Positions 33,040 to 43,500 of a stretch of 64,000 bases of DNA are shown one piece after another. The stretch lies in NCBI RefSeq assembly GCF_000247695.1, contig NW_004624743.1:1647579-1711578 (forward strand), written 5' to 3'. The notes under the pieces are model-generated. The model was not told where the DNA came from. It made no database searches and saw only the letters and a list, made by a program, of their open reading frames with translations. Numbering within the stretch: position 1 is the stretch's first letter; each line of letters starts with the position of its first letter. Made by a program: the position numbers and the translations under genes. This stretch comes from Heterocephalus glaber (Eukaryota > Chordata > Mammalia > Rodentia > Bathyergidae).

Positions 33040-33200
33040 ATCTTCTGACTGTCTTCTCTTCCTTTCCTCTTTCTTTCCTTTTTCTCTTCCTTCTTCCCTC
33101 CCTTCTCTCCCTCGCTCCTTCTTTTCCTCCTCTCTCTCTCTTTCTCTTTTTCTCATTTTTTCCTTCCCACCCTCCCTCCACCCTTTGCTTCTCTCTTTCT
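33040..33200 (-). repeat. Polypyrimidine CT/CCTT tract
   Basis: About 160 bp of almost pure C and T (CTTCCTTCTTCCCTCCC-type), ending at the T-run of the next SINE. It is probably the expanded tail of that antisense ID. Confidence 0.9.
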
Positions 33201-33202
33201 TT

Positions 33203-33285
33203 TTTTCACAGTGCTAGGGATCAAACCCAGGGTCTGTCTCATGCTAGGCAAGTGCTCCACCACTGTACCACTTCCCCAGCCCTGT
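33203..33285 (-). mobile_element. ID/tRNA-derived SINE (antisense)
   Basis: AGTGCTAGGGATCAAACCCA, GCTAGGCAAGTGCTCCACCA and CTTCCCCAGCCCTG are the reverse complement of an ID-type body. The 'ctaggcaagtgc' core is nearer to the classical rodent ID than to the local GGTACCA subfamily. Confidence 0.8.
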
Positions 33286-34249
33286 AAGCAGGCATTTTTG
33301 AAGCAAATAAGTCAGGAATGAGTTTTGGAAAAGCAGCACAATTTTCTCTTTATAGAAAGATTCTACACAGACCTCTTTCATGGAGTCTCCTCCTCCAGCG
33401 TGTTTAAAAATATTAGGTTTACAGAAATAGGCCTCTGTGCAAATGTTCCAGTGAATGCTGGTTGCATAAAAAGCTGCTGGGGCCTGGAGTGGCTGCCGGG
33501 AAAGCCTGTGTGGTGGCCCAGTCCCAGCTACACTTGCTGCTTGAGGACAAAGCCAGGGCCTCACTGGTGCCCTTGGCACCTGGTCAGGCAGCCTCCTGAG
33601 GCAGGGCGGTGTCCAAGATCGGTGTCCACGCACACTTGTATTTGTCTCTGCTTTGGCCTTTACCGCTGAGAGCCCCAGGGCCACGCACACCGAAGCTTCT
33701 GTTCTCTGCACAGTGCGGATTCTGCTCTTCTGGAAGCCGTGGCTGCACCCACTGGAATTCATGGGGCTCCTGGCTCGGCTTCCACATTGTCCTGCGGTGA
33801 CCTGAATCCCCATTGTGTGTCAGGTTACACTTGGGGCGGGCGGCCAGGCGGCTCCACCCTGGCTCGCTGTTTCCTAGCAGCGCTCCCATGGCTCCTGATC
33901 GGCTTCAGGTCTGTAGTCCTTCCTCAAATCCCGGAAGTCCGATGGAAGTTTAGTGCGATGTCTATTAGCCACAGAGATGTACTGGAAACTGCTGCAGAAC
34001 ATCGCGACTTCATAGTGTGTTTTTCCTGGAACTAAATTGTTTGAAATTTTGGCTCTTTGAAGAACTATTTCATAAGAAAAATTTCAGACTTTTATTTTAC
34101 TATATACATAATTGGAACTTAAGGTTTCATTTGCAGGGGAACATTTTATACGATGTATCATTCTTCTGTGATTCTACTGGATTCTTGGCAGTTATCTGAG
34201 GTTACAGTTCAACACCCCAAATGGTATCTGTTCAGTAGCCCCAGATGAG

Positions 34250-34780
34250 GTGAGCACACAATGTGTGATCAAAGTGTATGGTAAATGTTTAGATTTAACA
34301 GTTACTGCAATGAGGGAGACATTGGCGCCCCCCGACCCTCCCCTGGCTTTGAGCACACCTGTCCCACGTCCTTGCCACCTTCTGGGTGGCTCTGGAGTCC
34401 TCTGTCCCAAGTGTCTTTATGGTCAAAAACCCAGTGAACACTGCTGCCGAGCACCATCCAACGGAAAGGCAGCTCCTAAAAACGTGAAGCTGTGTCCTCA
34501 TCCACCTTATTCTCCAGGGCTGGCACTATGGAACATCCGGCTCTTCCCCAAAGTCAAAATAACTGTGAAAGGGAAACCTTTTGAGGCAATTCAGGACATC
34601 AAGGCAGCCAGGACAGCACAACCAGAGACAGTCAGGAAAGAGGACTCCAGAGCTGCTTCAGAAAGTGGCAGGAACCATGGGATGAGTGTGTTCGAAGCTG
34701 GGGGAGGATTGTGCGGGAACTCATGGCACCGTGTCTTTGATTCTAGCAAATTCTCTCTCTCTTTTTTTAAATTTTTGGTT
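34250..34780 (+). pseudogene. Mariner relic (copy 3) with inverted 3' arms
   Basis: 34425-34760 encodes PPYSPGLALWNIRLFPKVK, KGKPFEAIQDIKAA and RKEDSRAASESGRNHG, aligning with copies 1 and 2. Upstream, 34260-34420 reads as the reverse complement of the same 3' end: GGCTCTGGAGTCCTCTGTCC against GAGGACTCCAGAGC at 34640, and CATTGGCGCCCCCCGACCC in the place of the outer end. The loop is about 210 bp. The catalytic-region motif is altered (SPGLAL), so it is inactive. Confidence 0.7.
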
Positions 34781-34865
34781 CTGGGGATTGAACCCGGGTC
34801 CTTGTGCTTGCACAGCAGGCAGCGAAACCACTGAGCTAAGTCCCCAGCCCTCTAGTAAATTCTCT
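34742..34865 (-). mobile_element. ID SINE (antisense) with target-site duplication, beside the mariner relic
   Basis: The body at about 34757-34850 reads in reverse GGGGATTGAACCCGGGTCC to AACCACTGAGCTAAGTCCCC. The flanks TCTAGCAAATTCTCT (34742-34756) and TCTAGTAAATTCTCT (34851-34865) differ at one base, so it inserted into the outer end of the older mariner. Confidence 0.92.
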
Positions 34866-37234
34866 AAATGTGCACATTCTCTGTGATTTTTTGATCACAC
34901 CACGTACGCACTTGGAACAATGAGTGGGGCCTGGCTCCATTTCCCACGCCTGTGAACGTCTTCCTGGCCGCTGTGCCGTCGTCTTTCCCCCCAGTGTGCC
35001 CCTGTGTGGCAACATGGCAGAACTGTGCTTGCCCTGGAGATGAGGAAGTGCAGGTGAGCATGGTGGAGGCTCGGGCGGTCTCTGGATTTCTTCAGCCGTG
35101 GGGACCTCTTCCACCCCCTCCCCTTGCAGGCTGGAGTCCGCCGCCCGGCGGCAGTGCCTGAGCTTCTGGACGCCCTTGGAGGCCCCAGGGCGTCAGACAC
35201 AGAAGCCCGGGCTGGGTGTCAAGGGGGAGGCCTGCCTGCGTCTTGTTCGCCCTTCAGTTGTGACCGTGACCCGGGGAAGTGGAGGCGCTGTGCCTTGGGC
35301 CTGAGTAGAGGTGGCTGGGCTCCTGTGGGCTCCAAGGACCCAGCTCTGACCTGGCCGGCCCGGGGACGTCAGTGTCCTGCAGTGTGCGCTGGGCTCCCTG
35401 TGCCTGGCGAGGAGCCTGGGGTTCGTCCGTGACCCTTGCCCTACCCTGGTGACCCCAGCCCTGCAGTGGAAGGCCAGATGTTGGGGTCCTCAGGCTTCCT
35501 CCACACCAAGGGACTGAGGCTGCCGGCCTCACAGCCTCTGCTCAGGGTGACTCACAGGAAAGGGTTTAGCAGAATGAGCTCTAGACGGGGGGAGAGCAGT
35601 AGCAAGAGCACCAAAGAACCTCTATTCCAGTCCCTGTTGCTGATTGGCACTCACCAGGAGGGGACGTCACTAGGGCTTCGCCCTGGCCTGGCCTCCGCCG
35701 CTCCGCCTCCTCCCCTGTGACGCAGATGGCAGTGGGGCCACACTGCCCTTCGGAGGAGCTGAGGGTTTGCTTGCCGGGTCCACTCTGCCTCCTCGCTCCC
35801 TGAGGTCTTCGCTGACAGAGGAGACAGCCTGGGGGGGCTGCCCCCTCTGAGTTGGGCTGACCCGAGTTAGCAGCGCTGTTTCTGCCCCAGCCCCTTGGCC
35901 ACCGACAGGGGACACATATCTGGGAGGAAGCCGGGTGCTGCACCCTTCTGCTGTAGGGCAGTCATGGAAGGGGTGACTTCAGTTCTTACGGCCAGGCTGG
36001 GGGCCCTCAGCCCCAGCTCTGTGGGGCTCAGATTTGGGGCAGAGTCTGGAGTAGGGGCAGAGGGAGGAGGAGAGGGCCTGGAACTTTTAGCAGCAAGTGT
36101 GCGTGCATGTGCTAGAGGCGTGTGTGTGGACCACAGAGAAGGCCAGTGAGGGCAATCTTCCTCCTTCTGAGGCTGTTTTGCTGCTAGGGCTGGGCTTTGT
36201 TGATCTGGGAAAATTGGGAGGAATTGTAGAATTTGGAGGTTGCAAAGAAATTTCTCTCCGTCCAACTGTGGGACCAGCCAGTCCAGGCATTGGCAGGACA
36301 TTTGTTATGGAAAATACTGTCGTCATTAACATAGCGGTCCAGGCTGGCTGCAGCAGCGCCTCTGCTGGTGTGGTACTGCGTGCACTGCAGCCCACAGCCC
36401 TCAGGGCCGGCTCTGCTGGACAGCACCGGCGGGGCCGCTAGGTCTGGCTGTTGGCTGAAACCAGAGAGCAAGCCGATTTGTGTCCCCAGAGTGACAAGAA
36501 CTTGTCCCAGAATTCTGACTTATTTGGTGGTTACCAGGATTCCTGGGCTTTTTGTGAACGGTTTGTCGTTAGCTCTCGGACTCACGGACGAGCTCTTTGC
36601 AGGGCTGCCTGCTGCTCTGCAGAACACCCCGGCCTGCTTGTGGCAGGTTGGGATTGATTTGTTCCTCCACCCGGAAGTGGGAAGGGCTGCCGAGCTGGGC
36701 TCCAGCCACTAGCGTCTCAGCCAGGCACTCTTTACCATACCCAGACCTGGGGAGGGTGCCTGCGGGGCCGACACCTGAACTCGCTTTGATGGTTTTGGCC
36801 CAGCATCCTGGGCGGAGGCTCTGGCTCCTGCTCGCTCTGCCTTGGTTTTCTGGGAACCCTAACTTTGGTGTGAGCTTTTAGCGACCATGGGTTGTGCCGA
36901 CAGGAAGAACCTCTGAATGCACACTTACCCCTCGAGACTTGGCCACTGGGCCAGTGCTCTGCATGCAGTGAGAAACTCCCGGAATAAAGAGACAGAGCCC
37001 TTCCCCATGCCCCGCGGAGGGAGGGTCCTGTGCGCCCCACCCTGCTCTGGCTGAGGGGCTGTCCACTTCCTGGGGCTGCAGGACAGGAGGCATCTGCTGA
37101 TGGTGGCCGCCCACCAAGAGTGGCTCTGCACATGGGTCACTGCCCTGGGGAGCCCACAAGCTGGCCCTCTGTCCTCGTTCTCTGAGGTCCTTTCCTATGC
37201 TGACTGGGACCCATGGAGCAGGTTCTCGGGGAGC

Positions 37235-37312
37235 AGTCGGTGTCCTGGGCTACACGAGGAGTTCAGGGCCAGCCTGGACTACATAGCGAGACCCTGTCTC
37301 AGAAAACCAGGA
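37235..37312 (+). mobile_element. B1 SINE, 3' half
   Basis: GAGTTCAGGGCCAGCCTGGA followed by CTACATAGCGAGACCCTGTC and an A-containing tail. The 5' half is missing or unrecognisable. Confidence 0.85.
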
Positions 37313-37896
37313 AAGCCTTAAGTTAAATCTCTGCTATGGTCTATTAAAACCTTCATAGAGTCGCCAAAGCTTCTGATTCTGACAGAATTCAGCCAGTCTG
37401 TTCAGAGGCAAAAGTACAAATACATCATCCAATTAAATAATATTCTTTTACTGTGAAATGAAATGAAGTAAGACCAAAATGTAATAAGGGTGAATATATT
37501 TTCTCCCGCGTTTTAATTGTTAAAGAGGATATTGGTGTAGGATGATTAATTTTTTTAAAAATTGTGTAAACAGACAAAAATATCTAAAATGGGAATGGGT
37601 GACTTGATGATACTTGTGTCTGTTAATCTAAGAATCGGTTTTCAAAAACTCGAATGCAGAAATGTTGGTATGGCATTAAAGAGACAGCAACTTCTTTGTC
37701 CCGGAATACACCATCGACAGCCATCTTTTCTTGTGTTCTCAGTGAGGTCTTTTTGGTGTGTGTGCAGTTTGAAGCACAGTTTATTCTAAACGTGTTGCTC
37801 TAAGAAGAGGCCTGCAGGCCCTCAGACCTGCGAGAGCAGAGGCAGGCGGCCGTCTCAGAGACATGGCCACCCGCCCTGACCCCTCCTTGCCTTCAG

Positions 37897-38006
37897 ATCC
37901 CCAGGTACATCATCACGCTGCACGAGCTCCTGGCCCACACGCCCCATGAGCACGTGGAGAGGAAAAGCCTGCAGTTTGCTAAATCGAAACTGGAGGAGCT
38001 GTCCAG
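37897..38006 (+). CDS. RASGRF2: RASGRF2 coding exon (probably exon 8): last DH helices
   Basis: A 110-nt exon with acceptor CTTGCCTTCAG and donor GTACGA. It encodes [20 protein letters not shown] and [16 protein letters not shown], ending with two bases of Arg. [11 protein letters not shown] is the last conserved DH helix (the QRIxRYxLLLxELLK-type motif), which contacts the GTPase switch regions in Dbl proteins. The codons are G/C-ending here, unlike exon 13. Confidence 0.96.
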
Positions 38007-39104
38007 GTACGAGGGGAGGCGGGCTGGCGAGAGGAACCAGACAGCCAGGCTGCCGTGGAGACCACACAGGGCATGTCCCAGGGAACATGAGTCCCGATTC
38101 CCCGACTCACCTTGCGGCTAAACGCAAGCTCATGCCTCGGTTCTGAATCATCATTCACAGTAATTTTAACCAAGAAAACAATATTGCCAAGAAAGCTTTT
38201 ACACTAGGTAAATTTATGTAACTGAGATTCGGTGTATTTTGGTTTAAGTTTGGAAGCGTTCACGTTATTTTCTCAGCATCACCAAAAAATGACTTTCAAT
38301 TAAAATTATGTACAGTGGACCCTTGACTTATGAACACAGTTCATTCCTGAGGGCTGGATGTAACCCAGTTGGTCAACTAAGGCTCGGGCTCCTCTACACA
38401 GCCTTCAAAGTCTCTCTCCCATATACAGGCAGCTCTCAGTGTCCTTAGAGAGACACTGGCCCAGGATTTCTCAGTGAACCCCACACAGGAAAGGATGCTG
38501 TCATGTTCCTTCCAGAACTCTGTAAGGGTTACATCTGTATCTGAGACCATCTGGAAGCACAAGTGGCCAGGTCATAACTCAAGGCTTTGTTCGTAAGTTA
38601 AAACTAAAATTCCAGTTGAACTCAAGTTGTTTGTATGTCAGGCTGGTTGTGACTCAAGGGTCCACCGTACTCAGATTTGGGAAACGCTGGAGAAAGTAGT
38701 TGGCATTTCTCCGTGATTTTTCACAGTTCCAGGCACTTACTAAGCTCTGTGTTTGTTAGTTCACATGGGATAAATGGTATCAAGGTGTCTGTTTACTCTG
38801 CTCCCAGCAAATGGTGCTCTCCTAGCTGGCAGCAAGCAGTCTGTAAGACAGCGCATTGGTTTCTGGTTGCATTCAAAACAGACATTCCCACGGTGCTTGG
38901 TGACGTCTGATGACACGCGGACGCACCGTGTGTGCCGGCCTTGCGCTGGGGCAGGGCCGCTGGCGTCCTGGGGGTCCAGGCTGCTGCCCCACCCCCGCCG
39001 CCCGGGCCCAGTTCAGCCGGGACAGGTGCAGAGCCGGCCTCCTGGGTTGGGGTCTCATGACCGTGTGCCAGTGTAGCTGACCTCTCCTCCGCGCTGCGTG
39101 GCAG
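38007..39104 (+). other. Intron between exons 8 and 9 (1.1 kb)
   Basis: Contains a Tigger-like miniature DNA transposon (38313-38667) and otherwise unremarkable sequence that becomes GC-rich towards the exon. Confidence 0.8.
38313..38667. mobile_element. Tigger/pogo-like miniature transposon with TA target duplication
   Basis: The left end CAGTGGACCCTTGACTTA and the right end, whose reverse complement is CGGTGGACCCTTGAGTCA, are near-perfect terminal inverted repeats of about 18 bp. TA flanks both ends (38311-38312 and 38668-38669). It is 355 bp long, codes for nothing, and its ends resemble Tigger-type elements. The orientation is undefined. Confidence 0.85.
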
Positions 39105-39223
39105 GGTGATGCACGACGAAGTGAGCGACACGGAGAACATTCGGAAGAACCTGGCCATCGAGAGGATGATTGTGGAGGGCTGCGACATTCTGCTGGACAC
39201 CAGCCAGACGTTCATCCGCCAAG
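39105..39223 (+). CDS. RASGRF2: RASGRF2 coding exon (probably exon 9): DH to PH2 linker helix
   Basis: A 119-nt exon with acceptor GCGTGGCAG and donor GTGAGT. It completes Arg, then encodes [20 protein letters not shown] and the [19 protein letters not shown] segment, ending with one base of Gly. This is the long helix that closes the DH domain and joins PH2, conserved across RASGRF proteins. The next exon begins GSLIQVP. Confidence 0.96.
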
Positions 39224-41442
39224 GTGAGTCCGCGGGCCCGGCTGCCCGTCCCGCGTCTCTGGCGGAGGCAGCTGGCTTTCCGGAGCAGCCCCGGCTGCGT
39301 GTGCAAGGGCCACACTGGTGCAGCCCCTCCAAGGGCTCAGCCTGGCTGCAGTTGAGGCCGCTCTGTGCTGTTTCTTTCCAGGGGCCATGAAAAACAGCAG
39401 CACAATAATAGTGCGGTGTGCGTGTGCCAGGGAGGTGCATGCCGGCTGCACTGTGCTCCTCAGTGGACCTGACGTCCTCTACAGCCCTGAGGAGGAAGCG
39501 CCTGGCTGGCCCCGTGGCGTGGCAGTGCCAGGTGGGGACGATGTCCAGGCCAGAGCCCAGGAGAAACTGGCGTTCCTCAAAGCCCTGTCACATAAGAGTG
39601 GGGACAACGTCCAGAGCGAAGGCAGCTGTTTCCTGTTTCCATTTTTCATCGGCACTTCCGGGCCGGCCCTGCCCGGCAGCGTGTGATCTGCCCGGTAACC
39701 GGTTAGGAGATGGCGTCGCTCCGCACCCACCCCCGCTGCGCTGCAGTAATGGCCAGCTTCGCGTTTGTGGCGTGGACTTTGGGGCACTCACCCCGCCGAG
39801 CAAGCTTTGGGAGAGTCGAAGATGTTTGTGTGCAGAAACTGGAGAAGGACACAGACAGCGTGGTTCCTCTTCAGTTCTGCCTGCAAGGGGCCAGGGTCAG
39901 CTGCGCCCCACGCTATTTTTCAGGGTGTAGGGACTTCAGGGGAGGAGAGCAGGCTCCATGCCGAGGATCGGGTAATCAGTACCGTGCATTGCACACACTG
40001 ATCAGTTGGAGCCTGGTGGGGAGCGGAAGCTAAGTTTGGAACTCGGATTGATCATTAATGTGGTTCCTGCATATCAAGTGCTGTAGCATTTGAAGATCTG
40101 TGCATGGCCGCTGCCTGCCACATTGTGCTGCTTAAAGTCTTTGTCTTCCAGCAAGACATTAGGATACGCGTTCGCTTTTGCAAAGAACACTTGAAGACTT
40201 CCACCCATGCCGTTCTCTTTTCCGTTATTTGTTTACATGGAGTGAAGCCGCAGATGTGTCAGAATTTAGAAGTGTATTTTAGAAAATGATTCCTTTTCCC
40301 ACTCTTCTTGGATAATAATGGAGCGGAATGCTGACAGCGGCAGGCCTGTGTGTGTCCCCTGTGGCCTCCTCACAGACGGTGCCCCCTTTACTTCCTGCTC
40401 TCGTCTATGCCTCTCCCTGCCGCTCCCCCACCCCCGTTTCGGAGGTCTTTTGTGCCATGGAAGGAGGTCCGTTGCCGCCCCAGGCCGGGTCAGACACAGG
40501 GTAAGGAGTCGCCTTCCTCTCCGTGCCCAGGCCTGGCGCGTGTGCGTGTCCTTGTGCTGCAGCCCTGGTTTTCAGCCCCTCTCTCTCCCATGGACTAAGC
40601 TCCGAAGGGCAGCATTTGTGAATTCTCTCTGCCCCACCTCACCTGGCAAACACTTGACATTGTAGCTACTGGGAAATAGGCACAGGACCAGGTTGGATTT
40701 CTTGAACTGCAATTGTGATTGGAAGATGTTTCATACTTTTCTTGTGTTTGGAGTTCAGCAAACATGCCTACTCATGGACCTGTGCTTTTGCATGTGTGAG
40801 AATGAAAACGAAGGTTTCTAGAGCCACCATACAGTTTCCGTAAGGACTGTGGCCAGATTCACGAGCACAACTAACGCTGACTGTCTTTCTAGAAACTCGG
40901 CCTGTGTGGATGTGGGTTTGGAAAAGTACCAATAATGAAAAAATGCTAGAAGGTAAATATATTGAATAAGTTGTATTTATGCACTGCACACAGTGAAAAA
41001 AATCATTAACCCCTTCTCCCCAAGGTCAGATCCACGTGCTGTTGTTTCTTGTTTCCTGCTGTATTTAAGGTGCTTCTGTCAGCTGTTACTGTTTTTGATG
41101 TTGCCATTGTGCCAAGGACGACTGGATGATTGCTTTTCATCAGCATTTTCCTGCTTTCAATAAAGGTGGCTTCTACATGTCAGACCTTGATCTGGAAGTG
41201 GAATACTGCAAATCACTACAGACAACTGGGAAAGTTTGCTTTGCTCTGCTTTGGCAGCTCCTGTCATCACTTTTGCTAAATCCCCTTCGTGGTCAGTCTT
41301 AAAGAGTCACGAAGGTGTTTTGAAAGATTATTATTCTTTAAAACTTTGAGGATTCTATTTTCTTTGAAATGGAGTAAGATTTATTTATTTCTAGTGGCTT
41401 GCTGGTGTTTGTGTCGACTTTCACGGATGGTAGAAGGTTTAT

Positions 41443-41469
41443 TTCAGTGTGTGTGTGTGTGTGTGTGTG
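41443..41469 (+). repeat. (TG)n microsatellite
   Basis: About 13 TG dinucleotides followed by a short CACGCATGCGTG alternating stretch. Confidence 0.95.
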
Positions 41470-41814
41470 CACGCATGCGTGTGTTTCTGCACACAATTTC
41501 AACCCTGTATGAAATATTATTCTGAGAACTAGAAAAATGAGTCATCAAGCTCATGTCGAAGGTTGTCTCAGGGTAAGGGCTTCAGCCACTCTCCAGGGGT
41601 ATTTGATGGAGAGATGGAGACAGGAATCATTAAGTTCTATTGTAAATGATTTCCATCTTTAGATAGCAGAGTTTGATGAACAGGAGGCAAAAGAGTGTAT
41701 TATAGCAGTGATCAAATACTGCCATTTACTTTCCAAAATCTAATAACAGAGTTTGTTGAATAGATGCGTAAGGGTGGAGGTGGCCACAGGGCCCCAGTGC
41801 AGCCACGTCCCTGG

Positions 41815-41985
41815 AGGTCCAATCCCGGTCCTCATTCCCCGCCTATGTGACGTCAGACGATGAGCACAAGCTTTCTGTTTCCTCTCCTCACACCGGAGTT
41901 AAAGCAGTGTCTGTCTTTTACGATGATTTCGAAGATTAAATGAGCTAATGCCCACAAAAAGCACCTTGACTTGAGCCTGTGAGAT
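41815..41985 (+). mobile_element. MIR-like SINE
   Basis: 'gtccaatcccggtcctc', 'cctatgtgacgtcag' and 'aagattaaatgagctaatg' then 'aaaagcaccttgac' follow the order of a MIR. Strongly diverged. Confidence 0.5.
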
Positions 41986-42604
41986 TATGACAGTCACCTA
42001 AAAATGAAGAACCAAGGTTCGGAATGGCTTTCTATTTCTAATAGCATGAAGTCTATATGAGTCTTTGTTGGAAGATAAAGGCACTCTACAGTGACATTTT
42101 CTGTAAACCCATTATGCATTGCCAACATTGTCTTTGTGGAACTGTGAATCAGGAAAATTAAAGGGGACTGAAGACCGAGCAGAATGCTTGAGAATGAGAT
42201 GTGGATTTCCCTGGCACCTTCATCATGCACAGGCTCAAAGCCACGTGCGTCCTCTGGACTGCTGGGTTTGGAAATTGTAGTATCAGTTCTGGAAACAGGT
42301 CCACTTTCTCAATGCCTGACCCAAGAAGCTGGACACTGCTCTTCGTGCTTGTCCACTACAGAGTGGAATTAAGAATTGGAGCGCTTTCTGGTCCCACGGG
42401 GCCTTGGCATGAATCTCATGGTAGTGATGACAGAAGCCTCGCTGTAAGGCGACCCCGCGGTTGAACAGACGGATGATCAGGGTGCCACGCACTGCAGCAG
42501 ACCTGTCTGATACTGGGCGGTTACTAATTTCAGTACTAATTACTCCTCTAATTTGTGTTAACTAGAGAAGAATCTTTTCTTCAAGTCTCAAGGCTATGTT
42601 GAAA

Positions 42605-42800
42605 TGTCACGGAGGCTGTGTTAAGTGAAATAAATCAGACACACAAGCTTACATGTCACGCGGCTCCTCGTACATGAGAAGCCCAGAGTATAAATAAAGA
42701 GCCAAATAAAAGGGAGCTGAGAAGAAGTCTGAAGACAGCGTTCTCCAGTGGGGAGGGGATGAAGAAAGGGTGGAGAGGTGCTGTGTGCGGGTACAGACTC
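42605..42800 (+). mobile_element. L1 3' end fragment
   Basis: GTTAAGTGAAATAAATCAGA with 'acatgagaagcccagag' and a purine-rich 3' UTR continuing to about 42800. It matches the L1 ends at 25440 and 58260 (reverse strand). 5'-truncated to less than 200 bp. Confidence 0.8.
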
Positions 42801-43399
42801 CACACAAGCAGTGTCCTGGGGCCGCTCACAGTCACTTGTTTGATTAAAAACCGTAAGCTGAAATGTGGGAAAAGAACCTCCCTAAAAGACTTTTCCAGTG
42901 AATCTCGTTTCCTAAGCCAAACAGTGTTGGCATTTTCCTCTTTTGTGTTCCGATGCGTCGGTTTCTTTCCACCCCTGCAACTTGGAGAGGCAGTGAGTGG
43001 TGATGGACAGAGCACGTAGATGTATGGTTGCCAAGGAAACTTTTTTTTTTTTTTTTTACTTCAGAGCTGCACTTCACATTAGCTGAATTGCTAACCTGTG
43101 AGCTAACAGTGTGCGCTGTCTCTTCTGACTTAGAAAGCCACTAAATAGCTGGGACATTTACTGATGTGCACACTGCCACTGTGCTTTCCCGGGCTTGGTC
43201 AGAGCCGCTCGGAAACGCCTGCCAGTGCCTGCATCCCCTGTGCACTTGTGCGACCACTGGCTGCCCAGGCTCGCTCCGTGCTGCACTGACTCACACAGAC
43301 CCCAGCGGAGCCCTCACTGCTGCTGTCTCTGCCGTGGCTCCCTTCCCAGGGCTCGGTGGGTGTCTGTGTTGCGGGCCCGCTGCTGTCCCTGACTGTGCC

Positions 43400-43500
43400 C
43401 CTCACTTGGGAGAGCTGCTTAGCCTGGGCCTCAGTTTCCCCAGCTGTATAACATGTGGAGAGGGGCTGACCCAGGCCCTCTAGGGCTTCTCTAGCTCTGG
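43400..43500 (+). mobile_element. Possible MIR fragment
   Basis: GGGCCTCAGTTTCCCCAGCT followed by 'gtataacatgtggagagg' resembles the MIR core. Short. Confidence 0.4.

Larger units (their letters stand above)
32891..37896 (+). other. Intron between exons 7 and 8 (5.0 kb)
   Basis: Starts with a polypyrimidine tract and an ID. 33300-34240 is unique-looking. A hairpin-like mariner relic and an ID follow. 34870-37230 is GC-rich, with chance ORFs in several frames and no family recognised. A partial B1 is at 37235, and 37320-37800 is AT-rich with no recognised repeat. Confidence 0.8.

Noticed and set aside
35867..36471. ORFs of about 95-145 codons on both strands in the GC-rich part of the 7-8 intron.
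   Set aside because: No recognisable domain or splice context, and mutually overlapping frames.
39382..39434. Possible cassette exon after exon 9, with a good acceptor tract (TTTCTTTCCAG) and an open frame.
   Set aside because: The candidate donors give 34 or 53 nt, both frame-shifting, and the encoded residues match nothing in the RASGRF family; the conserved exon 10 joins exon 9 directly.
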